The translations under genes and the position numbers were made by a program. DNA of 13,919 bases from Candidatus Saccharimonadota bacterium (GTDB taxonomy: Bacteria > Patescibacteriota > Saccharimonadia > Saccharimonadales > Saccharimonadaceae), in NCBI GenBank assembly GCA_905371595.1, contig CAJPLU010000021.1:1-13919 (forward strand), read 5' to 3'. Under the pieces are notes generated by a model. That model did no database searches and was not told the DNA's origin. It worked only from the letters and a program-made list of their open reading frames with translations. Below, piece by piece: positions 1 to 8,528 of this stretch; the first letter of the stretch is position 1; every line of letters begins with the position of its first letter.

Positions 1-17
1 GGTTTTATATCTTCCAT
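1..17 (-). CDS. 5' end of an unidentified gene (partial)
   Basis: Only the first five codons and part of a sixth are inside the window; they read M-E-D-I-K. The call rests on a strong ribosome binding site: on the minus strand GAGGAGG lies 8 nt before the ATG at 17-15. It begins 18 nt after the FKBP stop codon with no promoter between them, so it is probably co-transcribed with that gene. Too little is present to suggest a function. Confidence 0.6.
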
Positions 18-35
18 GCAGATTTCCTCCTCGTC

Positions 36-725
36 TTACTGCGCTCGTTGAGCTTCTTGGTATGCGTTCATCAGCTTCGTCATATCTGGCGGAGTGATAG
101 TTTCTGGTGCTGGAATCACCATAACGACGAATTTCAATGGCATGTTCGGCGCGATAATTTGCTTGCCTTTAGAGTCTTTGCTGCCGGCCTCGCCGTAAGC
201 TTTGTCCGCCGGGATAGACAGCAGCCGCACGCCGCCGACTTTCATTCCTTTCAGACCTTCTTTCCAGCCTTTGATTATACCAGCTGTACTCAGCCCGCTT
301 ACTGGCAACGGCGTTTTCAGCTTATTGTTATCAATACTCTGATCAAAGACATCACCATTTGCATCCCAGCCAATATAATAAGCCGCAAAATTAGTTTTAT
401 CGTCTACCAATGCGCCATCGCCCTCTGTTAGATCTTCGGCTGCTAGTGATTTGACGCTATCGATTTCGAACTTTGCAACTTGGCTAGAATACTGCTTGAA
501 CGTCTCGTAATATTTGGCTGATAATTCATCGGCTTGCGCTTGTTTTTTTTGTTCGTAAGCAGTTTGCTCTTTTTTATACTCGCTTAGAACTTTTTGGTAG
601 TCCGCCTGAGCTTGCTTGTTTGACTGCATTGATAAAATCATCACCGCGAATGATCCTAGCGTACCTAGAACGGTCGCGACCACAATAATCAAAATGCCAG
701 CACGTTGCTTCTTTGACGTTGCCAT
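36..725 (-). CDS. Membrane-anchored FKBP-type peptidyl-prolyl cis-trans isomerase
   Basis: This 229-residue protein probably speeds prolyl cis-trans isomerisation of proteins outside the membrane. A short basic N-terminus is followed by one hydrophobic segment (about residues 9-32), which looks like an uncleaved anchor. A charged, Gln/Lys/Ala-rich stretch (about 35-85) is likely a coiled-coil spacer. The FKBP domain covers about 93-205 and shows the family's landmarks: the YIGW strand, VFDQS (F127, D128), IKGW (W154), LKGMKVGG, IPADKAYGE (Y177) and a C-terminal LKFVVMVI strand. The start has a purine-rich SD site (AGAGGGG, 5 nt before ATG) and its own promoter. The anchor plus coiled coil plus FKBP arrangement suggests a surface folding factor. 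The family call is secure; its clients are unknown. Confidence 0.93.
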   Translation of the reverse strand: MATSKKQRAGILIIVVATVLGTLGSFAVMILSMQSNKQAQADYQKVLSEYKKEQTAYEQKKQAQADELSAKYYETFKQYSSQVAKFEIDSVKSLAAEDLTEGDGALVDDKTNFAAYYIGWDANGDVFDQSIDNNKLKTPLPVSGLSTAGIIKGWKEGLKGMKVGGVRLLSIPADKAYGEAGSKDSKGKQIIAPNMPLKFVVMVIPAPETITPPDMTKLMNAYQEAQRAQ

Positions 726-752
726 TATTTCCCCTCTCTAGTTTATCTTTTC

Positions 753-761
753 ATTATAGCA
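753..761 (-). promoter_or_regulatory. Extended -10 promoter of the FKBP gene
   Basis: The minus strand reads TGCTATAAT, a perfect extended -10. Transcription would start near 746, giving a leader of about 20 nt that contains the SD site. A possible weak -35 (TGGAAA) lies in the end of the upstream ATPase gene. Confidence 0.75.
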
Positions 762-772
762 TAAAATCTCGA

Positions 773-3199
773 TTATTTCCATAGTTTGCGCACAATTGCC
801 GCCAGCAGCGACGCAATAATCGCCGCGGTTGCCGCTAAGCCGAATTCAGCTGGCGATAACGCTGCGATTTTGAATAAATTGCGCAGAAATGGCAGACTAT
901 AGACCGCCGCCAAGGCGACAGAAGCCGTGACCACCACAATAGCCAAGGCATTCTTGCCACGCTGCTTAACAGCCAAGCGAATGATTTTGCGGCCGGATAG
1001 CGCCAAAATCATACCGATGTTAGCGAGAATTATCGTTAAGTAAGTTACCGCTCGCGCTTGATCGCTAGAAGCGCCGCTGCCCAGCATTCCGCCATGAATT
1101 AGAACGGCCATCGGCGCCAGCAACCCGCCAATTGCTAAACTTTCTAGCACTACCGCTCGACTAAATAATGACTGAGGAATCCGCCGCGGCGGCCGGCGCA
1201 TCGTGTCTTCATCCTCTGTCTCGCTCTCAAACACTAGCGTACAAGCAGGATCAATAATAAATTCAAAAAATACGATGTGAATTGGCAGTAAAATCAATTC
1301 CCAACCAAGCAATACCGGCGCAATTGACAACGCAGCAATCGGGATATGCACAATCATGATATACATCACCGCTTTTTGCAAGTTAGCAAAAATCCTTCGG
1401 CCGATACGCACACCTTGAACAATTGAGGCGAAGTTATCATCCAGCAACACGATCGACGCCGCCTCGCGAGCAACGTCGGTACCGCGCTGACCCATGGCGA
1501 TACCGATATGCGCACTCTTGAGGGCCGGACCGTCGTTAACTCCATCGCCAGTCATCGCTACCACTTCGCCGTTTTGCTTAAGAGCGGAAATAATCGCCAG
1601 CTTGACATTTGGCGCGACGCGGCTGTAGATTTCTGTAGTTTTAACAAGCTCGCGCTGCTGCTTTTCGTTCATCGACAAAAATTCTTGACCAGTTATCACC
1701 CGCTCAGTATTCAAACCAATCTCGCGGCCGATACGCCGCGCTGTTTCGGTATGGTCGCCAGTTAGCATAATCACTTTGATGCCAGCTTGATGCGCTAGGG
1801 CGACAGCATCTTTGGCTTCAGCGCGGATCGGGTCAGACAGCCCCACTAGACCTAGCAGCTCGTATTGATAGCCGTCGCGAGAAGGCGCGATACTTTTCGC
1901 TGCTGCTTTGGCAATTGCTAATACACGCAAGCCGTCATCGGCTGCATCATCAGCAATCTCTTGCAGTCGTCTTTGCTGCTCACGGGGCAAGCGGCATAGT
2001 CGAAAAACCTCCTCCGGAGCGCCTTTCAACGCTATAATTTCAGGCTTACCACCGCGCCCCCAAATTTGCGCTACCGAAAACGACTGGCTATCTAGCGGAT
2101 ATTCTTTGACGATATCCATGCCATCATAAATCGCCGGCAGATCGTCAGCTGCCGCCAAGAACGCTTCTTCCATCGGATCGGACGGATTTTTTTGCGACGC
2201 TAGAATGCCGTAAGAAATAATCTCTCTACGCTGCGCATCGTTAGGCTCTTCGCCGCTAATCGCAATCACCTGAGTTATCGCCATACGATTCTCGGTCAGC
2301 GTCCCAGTTTTGTCCGTGCAAAGTACCGTGGCGCCGCCAAGCGTCTCGATAGTCTGATTCTTGCGTGCTAGCACGTTGTTCTTAGCCAAGCGCCAAGCTC
2401 CCAGCGCCATAAACACCGACAAGACCACCGGAAATTCCTCGGGTAAAATCGCAATTGACAACGTCAGTCCCGCCAAAAATCCATGTAGAAAATCGCCGCG
2501 TAACAACCAAAACAGCAATGTCAATAACATTGCCAAGAGCACTGCCGCCACCGCTATATAGCGCACGACTCGGCCAACTTCCTTTTGCAATAATGTCTTT
2601 TCTGGTTTAATTTCGTGCAGCGACACGCCAATGCGCCCCATTTCGGTCTGCTCCCCGACAGCGGTTACTTCGACGAGTCCGTGTCCAGATGTTATTACCG
2701 TGCCAGAGAATACTTGACCCCCAGCAGTCTTTTCAACTGGCAGTGATTCGCCAGTCAAAATACTTTCGTTAGCAGCAACGTTTGATGATTCAATGAGCCT
2801 ACCGTCAGCAGCCACTCGACTACCTTCGCCGATAATCAAAATGTCGCCAACTACCACTTCTACGCTAGGAATGGTAACATATTCGCCAGCGCGCATCACC
2901 TGGCATTGCGGCGCAGATAACGATCGCAGTGCTTCTAACGCCCGCTCAGTTTTAGAATCTTGATACAATTCTAGAGTCACCACGCCAACTACCGACAGCG
3001 CCAGGACCACCGTTTCGTGCCAATCACCCAAGAAAAAGTAGACCACTACCACTGCCAGCAACAAGAAAATCATCGGCTCGGTAATAATTGCTAAGATCAG
3101 CCTAACAATACTTTTATTTTCGCGGTCAGGCAATCGATTCTCACCATGTTTCTCGCGCTGAATAACTACTTGATCGCGCGATAAACCCTGTCTATTCAT
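773..3199 (-). CDS. P-type cation-transporting ATPase (P2-like, probably Ca2+)
   Basis: This 808-residue membrane pump should couple ATP hydrolysis to cation export. All core motifs are present in order: the N-terminal cation-ATPase segment (LSRDQVVIQREKHG, near 6), actuator TGES (149-152), TM4 motif PEEFP (253-257), phosphorylation site DKTGTLT with D296, nucleotide-binding KGAPE (392-396), MLTGD (478-482), hinge TGDGVNDGPAL (550-560) and TM6 segment IIDPACTLVFE (648-658). About ten membrane segments can be seen. TM4 has PEEFP where SERCA-type pumps have PEGLP, and TM6 has IDPAC. This matches a bacterial P2-related subgroup whose ion is usually annotated only as 'cation'. Acidic residues in both segments favour a divalent cation such as Ca2+. 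The gene appears leaderless and intact. Class is certain; substrate is not. Confidence 0.95.
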   Translation of the reverse strand: MNRQGLSRDQVVIQREKHGENRLPDRENKSIVRLILAIITEPMIFLLLAVVVVYFFLGDWHETVVLALSVVGVVTLELYQDSKTERALEALRSLSAPQCQVMRAGEYVTIPSVEVVVGDILIIGEGSRVAADGRLIESSNVAANESILTGESLPVEKTAGGQVFSGTVITSGHGLVEVTAVGEQTEMGRIGVSLHEIKPEKTLLQKEVGRVVRYIAVAAVLLAMLLTLLFWLLRGDFLHGFLAGLTLSIAILPEEFPVVLSVFMALGAWRLAKNNVLARKNQTIETLGGATVLCTDKTGTLTENRMAITQVIAISGEEPNDAQRREIISYGILASQKNPSDPMEEAFLAAADDLPAIYDGMDIVKEYPLDSQSFSVAQIWGRGGKPEIIALKGAPEEVFRLCRLPREQQRRLQEIADDAADDGLRVLAIAKAAAKSIAPSRDGYQYELLGLVGLSDPIRAEAKDAVALAHQAGIKVIMLTGDHTETARRIGREIGLNTERVITGQEFLSMNEKQQRELVKTTEIYSRVAPNVKLAIISALKQNGEVVAMTGDGVNDGPALKSAHIGIAMGQRGTDVAREAASIVLLDDNFASIVQGVRIGRRIFANLQKAVMYIMIVHIPIAALSIAPVLLGWELILLPIHIVFFEFIIDPACTLVFESETEDEDTMRRPPRRIPQSLFSRAVVLESLAIGGLLAPMAVLIHGGMLGSGASSDQARAVTYLTIILANIGMILALSGRKIIRLAVKQRGKNALAIVVVTASVALAAVYSLPFLRNLFKIAALSPAEFGLAATAAIIASLLAAIVRKLWK

Positions 3200-3207
3200 A
3201 TTGAATC

Positions 3208-3216
3208 AGTATAGCA
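3208..3216 (-). promoter_or_regulatory. Extended -10 promoter of the ATPase gene, leaderless
   Basis: The minus strand reads TGCTATACT, with 8 nt between the box and the ATG at 3199. Transcription should begin at or within 1-2 nt of the start codon. No SD sequence is present. Confidence 0.7.
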
Positions 3217-3218
3217 AA

Positions 3219-3273
3219 AGCGGGTTAATTTCGATAGCATTCGACATACCAGCAACCGCGACCATGACCCGCT
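3219..3273 (+). promoter_or_regulatory. Inverted repeat upstream of the ThrE leader ORF
   Basis: AGCGGGTTA (3219-3227) can pair with TGACCCGCT (3265-3273), a 9-bp stem with one G-U pair and a 37-nt loop. It ends just before the SD sequence GAAGGAG (3274-3280) of a 14-codon ORF. In a transcript starting further upstream it could influence access to that SD. A weak candidate promoter (TTGATC, 17 nt, TATTCA at 3170-3198) would cover it. Confidence 0.35.
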
Positions 3274-3288
3274 GAAGGAGTTGTGAAA

Positions 3289-3333
3289 ATGACATCATAT
3301 ACCTCTAGAATACTAATAGGTTTTTTGCCATAA
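3289..3333 (+). CDS. Possible 14-codon leader peptide upstream of ThrE
   Basis: The ORF encodes MTSYTSRILIGFLP and ends in TAA. It has one of the best SD sites in the window (GAAGGAG, 8 nt before the ATG). Its stop lies 7 nt before the ThrE ATG, and its last codons overlap the putative ThrE -10 box. Five of its residues are Thr, Ser or Tyr (T-S-Y-T-S), which is suggestive because the next gene is a Thr/Ser exporter. That is an inference from position and composition only. A chance ORF remains possible. Confidence 0.35.
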   Translation: MTSYTSRILIGFLP

Positions 3334-3334
3334 T
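3326..3334 (+). promoter_or_regulatory. Extended -10 promoter of the ThrE gene, leaderless
   Basis: TGCCATAAT lies 6 nt before the ATG at 3341, so the transcript should start at about the A of the start codon. The start has no SD sequence of its own. Confidence 0.6.
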
Positions 3335-3340
3335 CAAGAT

Positions 3341-4756
3341 ATGAATCCGCTTATTCGCTTCATGCGCCACTCGCTAACAAACATTTTGACGGCAACCGAC
3401 GATGCTGATCAAGTTGATATCGAGAAAATCGACGAGACGCTGACGCCGAATATGCGAGCCTTGCGGCTAGTTATGAACATGTCAGACCATCTACTATCGA
3501 TGGGCACGCCAGCGAATAGCGTCGTACATATGGCGCTCGGGGTAACCGACACATATTGCAAGCGAAAAGTACATATCGATGTCAGCTTTAATCAAATTAC
3601 GCTCTCGCAAGACCGCGGCATCGACCGCGAACCATTGACGCTGATCCGCACTATCTCGCCGCGCGCTACCGACTACCGGCTAATGCGCAAATTACAAAAC
3701 CTAGCCAGCCAAATTGCCGACCACAAAATCACTCTAGACGACGCTGAAAACGAGCTCGATACCATCATTGCCAACAATAAGCGCTATCCCGGCATTATCA
3801 GTTATATTGCTGGCGGCGGCCTGAGTGCCGGCTCGGTTGCGCTCTACACGACGTCTATACCGATTATCTTGGCTGCCTTTATCATAGGTTTTTTAATTAC
3901 TCTTCTGATAAAGCTACTAGGGCGCGCTGCGCTGCCGCCATTTTTCATTCAGATTATTGCCGCATTATCAGTCACGTTAGTCTCTACTGGTATATTGTGG
4001 CTAGTTAATCATAAGTACTGGGAGTTCTTTGCTTTGATCGATCCGACGATACTGACCGTTGGCGGTATCGTCTTGCTAGTAGCTGGCATGATGATTGTTG
4101 GCGCCTTTCAGGACGCAATTGACGAATATTACGTCACGGCTAGCGCTCGGCTATTAAAGGTAGTGATGTTGACGCTTGGTATTGTACTGGGTGTAAGTAT
4201 GGGCCTGTACGCCGCCAGGCAGTTTGACTTAGCGTTTGTCGCAACCCCTGACAGCTTATCCTTTACAAACACCACCTATCAGTATATTGGCGCCGTCATC
4301 ATCTCGGCATCATTTGCATTAAGTAATAACTCGCGGCCAGTTGGATTATTAATCACTGGCGCCAGCGGACTATTGGGTTATTATGTGCTGTTAGCTGTAT
4401 CAGAATTAGGCTTGATAATTATCCCTGCTAACGCTGTCGCTGGATTTACCGTCGGCTTTACAGCTACTGTTGTTTCACGCTTGACCAGAATTCCTAGCCA
4501 AGCAATCATCGATGCTGGTATCGTACCGCTGGTTCCCGGACTAACCTTGTATAACGGACTAATGGCACTAGTCGCTAATCCGGCCGCTGTAGACGGTACT
4601 CTGTTATTGATGCGCGCGGTAATGATTGCGTTAGCCATTGCTGCTGGCGCCTCGTTCGGCGTACTTATCGGCCGCCCAACACGGCGCAGCTTAGTGACGT
4701 TGCGCAACAGCCTGCCAGAACGCCCGCTGCGTTCTAATCAAAAACAACTAAAATAA
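3341..4756 (+). CDS. Threonine/serine exporter family protein (ThrE-like)
   Basis: This 471-residue membrane protein matches the ThrE family, which exports threonine and serine in Corynebacterium. A soluble N-terminal region (about 1-150) corresponds to the family's cytoplasmic part and contains the conserved LVMNMSDHLLSMGTPANSV-type segment. About ten hydrophobic segments follow from residue 153 on. GAFQDAIDEYYVTASARL (254-271) and DAGIVPLVPGLTLYNGL (391-407), with the LVPG signature at 397-400, are typical. Length is close to that of characterised ThrE (about 490). It is alone on the plus strand, divergent from the cation ATPase and convergent with pheT. Family assignment is strong; the transported substrate has not been shown for this lineage. 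Confidence 0.9.
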   Translation: MNPLIRFMRHSLTNILTATDDADQVDIEKIDETLTPNMRALRLVMNMSDHLLSMGTPANSVVHMALGVTDTYCKRKVHIDVSFNQITLSQDRGIDREPLTLIRTISPRATDYRLMRKLQNLASQIADHKITLDDAENELDTIIANNKRYPGIISYIAGGGLSAGSVALYTTSIPIILAAFIIGFLITLLIKLLGRAALPPFFIQIIAALSVTLVSTGILWLVNHKYWEFFALIDPTILTVGGIVLLVAGMMIVGAFQDAIDEYYVTASARLLKVVMLTLGIVLGVSMGLYAARQFDLAFVATPDSLSFTNTTYQYIGAVIISASFALSNNSRPVGLLITGASGLLGYYVLLAVSELGLIIIPANAVAGFTVGFTATVVSRLTRIPSQAIIDAGIVPLVPGLTLYNGLMALVANPAAVDGTLLLMRAVMIALAIAAGASFGVLIGRPTRRSLVTLRNSLPERPLRSNQKQLK

Positions 4757-4757
4757 A

Positions 4758-7328
4758 CTACACTCGCTCGGCGTCAAGTTTAGTAAGCGCTGCCGTCGCA
4801 ATATTGTCCATAATCGGTTTGACTTCAGCGTCAGTCAGGGTTTGCTGATAACTGGTAAACGTTAGTCGGAAAGTGGTAGTCTTGATAGCCGCGTCGTCTT
4901 TTGGCTGATATACGCCAAGCGTCTGTATCTGGCAATGTAGATTTTCTGACCCGTCCAAGCATTGCCGAACCGCTCGCAGCAACTCATCATGCGAAATTTC
5001 CACGCTTGAGCGCAGCGATATATCTTGACTGATTGACGGAAAACGGCTCAGCGGCCGATAATTATACTCGCGGCTGCTAGCCAAACAGGCTTGCAATTTT
5101 TCAACGTCAAGCGAGAACGCCGCCGTGTAATCTGGCAACTTGAAATTACGCCGTGCTGTCTGAGATAATTCGCCGACAATGCCCAGCTTCTCGCCATTTT
5201 TTGTAATAATCCAAGCGCTGCGCTGGCCGTCAAACAGCGCTGGCATATCCACGTCAGACTCTGCTATTTTCACGAAATCAGCCTCAACGTTAAGATCCGC
5301 CAACAGCCTATCCACTAGCTTTCTCGCCTTATAAAACGGCGCGCCGGCTCGCGGCTTTTTGCTAGCGTAAACACCGTCGACAAACGTCTGCTCGCTTGGC
5401 AGATTCTCGTCAGTAAGCGGCAATTCTTTATCGTGAATTTTGCCGATTTCAAACAACATGAACTCGTCGTGGCCGGCTTTTATGTTGGCGTGAACTTTGT
5501 CTAGCAAACTCGGCATCACGCTGGTGCGGTAGTACTGCAAATCAGGGCTTAAAGCGTTGCTTAACCGATAGGCGCGGCTTGGGTCTTGCTCGGCGTTTTT
5601 CAGGACACGTTCGTGGACGAAACTATAGGTCAGGACTTCGTTGGCGCCAGCGCGCGACAAACTCTGGCGAATCGCTTGTTTGAGCTGGCGGCGCGGATTC
5701 CTCGGCGCCGGCTTGATGCTGCGCATTGGTAATTGGCGCGGTAGTTTATCAAAGCCATACAGCCGACCGACTTCTTCGATAATGTCCTCCGGCAGTTCAA
5801 GGTCGGTACGCCAGAACGGCGCAATTACTTCAAATTGATAAGGCGTATTTGGCTCGGGTTCCTCATGCGCCTTAATTTCAACATTCTTCAGGATACGGCA
5901 GATTTCCTGCGGCGAAAATTCTGTACCCAAACGTTCATTCACAAAGGTACTTTCCAACACTAAAACGCCAGTCACTGCGCCCCAATCGAAAATCGAAATG
6001 GTTTCCTTGCCGGCAGAGCCAAATGTAACTCGCGAATCGTGCTGTATGACCATCAGGCGATCGTTGCGATTGTCAAACACTTCACTCGCCTGCACGCCGC
6101 CAACCATTCCCATCAACTGCTTTAATACGGCAGCATTTTGGAGTGGTGACTGGCCCTTGTTAAACCGCGTCAACGCATCGGTAAAAATACCGTGTCGCAT
6201 GGCGGTGCGGCGCAGCGCATACATGTCAAAATTAGCACATTCCAAAACGATATTTTTAGTATCACTTGAAACCTCAGTGTCGGCACCACCCATAATTCCC
6301 GCGAGACCAATCACTCCCTCGCAATCAGCAATGACGATGTCGTCACTCGTCAGCTCATATTCCTTGCCATTAAGCAAACTAACTTTCTCGCCGTCACGAG
6401 CCAGCCGCGCCTCGAGTTTATGTCCGCGTAATTTATCATAATCATAGGCGTGCGTTGGCTGCGCCGTCAGTAGCATCATGTAATTCGTGGCGTCAACGAT
6501 GTTGTTAATCGGCTTACCACCCATCGCCACCAACTGGCATTGCAACCACAGCGGACTTGGCTGCACAGTAACATCACGAATTGCCACCGCCATGAAGCGC
6601 GGCACTAATTCTGGCGCGTCGTTGGCGACCGTTAAATCCAGCCCCTCAGCGTTCGTGAACTGCTGTTTTGATTTATACCAATCCGGACTGGTAAACTGCT
6701 GATGAAAAATCCCAGCAATCTCGCGCGCCACACCGAGTTGCCCAAAGCAGTCCGGCCGGTGAGTAAACATCTTATTTTCGATATCTAGCACAAAGTCGTC
6801 CAAACCAAACGTTTCCGCGAAACTGGCGCCCGCTCGCAGCTCCGCACCGCTCGGCACATCATGTTCAGCAATCTCAACAATTCCCTCGTGATCCGTACCA
6901 ATCGCCAGCTCGTCAGCCGCCGCCAACATACCCTGGCTGAGCACACCGCGCAGTGGCCGTGCATCCAGTACGAATGGCTCATCGTCATCAAAACTCGCTG
7001 GCACGGTACTCTGAGGCGGCAACCAAATCGCCCACATATCCGCATGCACATTTGGCGCGCCACAGACCACTTGCACTAGCCCGTTCTCATCGCGCGGCAC
7101 ATCCGCAACCGCACCACCATCATCAATCTTGGTCACACTCAACCGATCAGCATTAGGGTGCTTGGCGCATTCAACCACCCGGACAATTCGCGCGCCACCA
7201 TATTTGGCGTTCAGGTCAATCACTGCTTCGACGCCACCAAGTTGCTGATTGACCCGCGCCACCAACTCATCCACCGGCGGTAATTCAAAATTAATCAATT
7301 GTTTGATAATGTTTAGGCTGACTTTCAT
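4758..7328 (-). CDS. pheT: Phenylalanine--tRNA ligase beta subunit
   Basis: The 856-residue product is the beta subunit of the (alpha-beta)2 enzyme that charges tRNA-Phe. Domains in order: an EMAP-type tRNA-binding domain (about 40-155, with CAKHPNADRL near 54), the B3/B4 editing module (about 200-410, with NNIVDATNY and GIMGG), B5 (about 445-535, with DIIEEVGRLYGFDKLP), the catalytic-like core (about 545-745) and a C-terminal anticodon-binding FDX-ACB domain (about 757-855, with SRFPSISQDIS). It is some 60 residues longer than the common ~795-residue bacterial form. pheS is not adjacent: the gene upstream is a divergent HxxEH protein, so this pheT is separated from its partner. It has its own leaderless-type promoter, and its stop lies one base from the stop of the convergent ThrE gene. 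Confidence 0.97.
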   Translation of the reverse strand: MKVSLNIIKQLINFELPPVDELVARVNQQLGGVEAVIDLNAKYGGARIVRVVECAKHPNADRLSVTKIDDGGAVADVPRDENGLVQVVCGAPNVHADMWAIWLPPQSTVPASFDDDEPFVLDARPLRGVLSQGMLAAADELAIGTDHEGIVEIAEHDVPSGAELRAGASFAETFGLDDFVLDIENKMFTHRPDCFGQLGVAREIAGIFHQQFTSPDWYKSKQQFTNAEGLDLTVANDAPELVPRFMAVAIRDVTVQPSPLWLQCQLVAMGGKPINNIVDATNYMMLLTAQPTHAYDYDKLRGHKLEARLARDGEKVSLLNGKEYELTSDDIVIADCEGVIGLAGIMGGADTEVSSDTKNIVLECANFDMYALRRTAMRHGIFTDALTRFNKGQSPLQNAAVLKQLMGMVGGVQASEVFDNRNDRLMVIQHDSRVTFGSAGKETISIFDWGAVTGVLVLESTFVNERLGTEFSPQEICRILKNVEIKAHEEPEPNTPYQFEVIAPFWRTDLELPEDIIEEVGRLYGFDKLPRQLPMRSIKPAPRNPRRQLKQAIRQSLSRAGANEVLTYSFVHERVLKNAEQDPSRAYRLSNALSPDLQYYRTSVMPSLLDKVHANIKAGHDEFMLFEIGKIHDKELPLTDENLPSEQTFVDGVYASKKPRAGAPFYKARKLVDRLLADLNVEADFVKIAESDVDMPALFDGQRSAWIITKNGEKLGIVGELSQTARRNFKLPDYTAAFSLDVEKLQACLASSREYNYRPLSRFPSISQDISLRSSVEISHDELLRAVRQCLDGSENLHCQIQTLGVYQPKDDAAIKTTTFRLTFTSYQQTLTDAEVKPIMDNIATAALTKLDAERV

Positions 7329-7337
7329 ACTACATAT

Positions 7338-7346
7338 AGTATAACA
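7338..7346 (-). promoter_or_regulatory. Extended -10 promoter of pheT, near leaderless
   Basis: The minus strand reads TGTTATACT, with 9 nt to the ATG at 7328 and no SD sequence. Predicted 5' UTR is about 0-3 nt. It is divergent from the promoter at 7420-7428. Confidence 0.65.
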
Positions 7347-7419
7347 CTATCGTACGCTAGCTAAAATTGCCCGCAAAAGCTATTCTCAGCTGCATCAAAA
7401 CGCATCAATTCCAGCTCTC

Positions 7420-7428
7420 TGCTATAAT
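7420..7428 (+). promoter_or_regulatory. Extended -10 promoter of the first HxxEH gene, leaderless
   Basis: TGCTATAAT, a perfect extended -10, lies 8 nt before the ATG at 7437. No SD sequence and no convincing -35 is present. Confidence 0.75.
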
Positions 7429-7436
7429 TATATGTA

Positions 7437-8387
7437 ATGAAGCGCATCACTATGGTTAAGCACCATCCATGCACGCAGTTGGCTCATTTATACGAGCATA
7501 TGTTTTTGGCGACGGCGGCCGAATTTATGTACCAGCAAGGCCAGTACCAGTTGATCGACTACATACTAGACGGACATACTTACCCTGGCGGCATTATCAT
7601 TATTAAGAGTATTTGGCACTCGGTCGATGCCACGCGGTTAGCCAACAAGATATTAACTTTGCCAACTGATTTCGGCGAAATGGACAACGAGCCGGTTTCA
7701 CTAGCTCTGTACCGTTTGCTGGCCGAGGAGCCAAACCAGCTATACGTTGCCGACAGCGGCCGAATGATGCACGAGTTAAGACAGCTCGACTCTCGGCCAT
7801 GGCAAAACATCGATAATATCAAGCGGCTGAATAGCAGCACTAGTCAAATCAGCGGTATAATTTACTCGACTAACCAGCCATCAGCAATTCCGCGCAAACT
7901 CTATATATCCTTTCAGCTAACTCAGCAATTCCGCCAGCAACGACCCGAAATGTTGCCGCTATTTTATGAATACATGTACTTTTTGAACTTATCAATCAGC
8001 CAAAAGCTTAGCCTCCAATTTGGCGCCTACACCGACGACAATCATATCAAATATCACGCCGAAGACATGTCTGTCACCAATACGCTGCATCTCAGTGTAC
8101 AATCGGGGCCAATCCAATTTGCTGACATTATTCGCTGCGTCCAGACCGTCGCCCGGGATTTACGCTCGCCTGATCTGAATCAACGCTTTGCCGATTATTT
8201 GCATAGCATATCTTATACTGATGAGCCTTCGATAGCGCCCGACATCGACCGAATGCTGCTTGATTTGGGCATTTTGCTCGGTAGTGACGGTTGGCACGCA
8301 ATTGCTACGCCAGACAACGTAAACGACGTGGCGCAAGCAACACAAATCATCGCTAAGTATGGCAATCAGAGCGAGGTGATTGAGTAA
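7437..8387 (+). CDS. M16 peptidase-like protein with HxxEH motif (paralogue A)
   Basis: This 316-residue protein has the inverted zinc motif of M16 (insulinase/pitrilysin) peptidases near its N-terminus: HLYEHMF with H17, E20 and H21. It is followed by an IDYILDGHTYPGG segment that resembles the T-x-Y strand after that motif. Conserved glutamates E85 and E97 lie 64 and 76 residues after H21, and M16 enzymes have their third zinc ligand at about this spacing. The protein is far shorter than two-domain M16 enzymes, with room for one M16 unit plus a tail. It is clearly a paralogue of the protein at 10435-11340: they share AH(L/I)YEH, IDY, NE and AE at matching positions. No signal peptide or membrane segment is seen. 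Its start is fixed by a leaderless-type promoter. Catalytic activity is inference. Confidence 0.65.
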   Translation: MKRITMVKHHPCTQLAHLYEHMFLATAAEFMYQQGQYQLIDYILDGHTYPGGIIIIKSIWHSVDATRLANKILTLPTDFGEMDNEPVSLALYRLLAEEPNQLYVADSGRMMHELRQLDSRPWQNIDNIKRLNSSTSQISGIIYSTNQPSAIPRKLYISFQLTQQFRQQRPEMLPLFYEYMYFLNLSISQKLSLQFGAYTDDNHIKYHAEDMSVTNTLHLSVQSGPIQFADIIRCVQTVARDLRSPDLNQRFADYLHSISYTDEPSIAPDIDRMLLDLGILLGSDGWHAIATPDNVNDVAQATQIIAKYGNQSEVIE

Positions 8388-8528
8388 TCAAAAAAACCAA
8401 ATCAGCAATTCAGCAACTACATTCGTAGAAAAATTCAGCAGTTATTCTGGCCTGTCTAGACAACGTCAATATCATCACGAGCAGAGTCAGCACATTTAAT
8501 CTACGAATTTGCTATGCTAATCGTTAGT
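8388..8528. other. Intergenic stretch with short repeats between convergent genes
   Basis: This 141-nt region separates the convergent HxxEH gene and the 124-aa gene. It contains ATTCGTAGA (8421-8429) and its inverted copy TCTACGAAT (8500-8508), two direct copies of AATTCAGCA (8407-8415 and 8432-8440), and the palindrome TGTCTAGACA (8453-8462). No ORF with a start signal is seen. It could be a shared 3' UTR structure or a small RNA. No classic terminator is present. Confidence 0.4.

Noticed and set aside
48..431. 127-aa plus-strand ORF opposite the FKBP gene
   Set aside because: It is a frame shadow of the conserved FKBP domain.
5998..6441. 147-aa plus-strand ORF inside pheT
   Set aside because: It is antisense to the conserved editing domain of pheT and has no start signal or recognisable domain.
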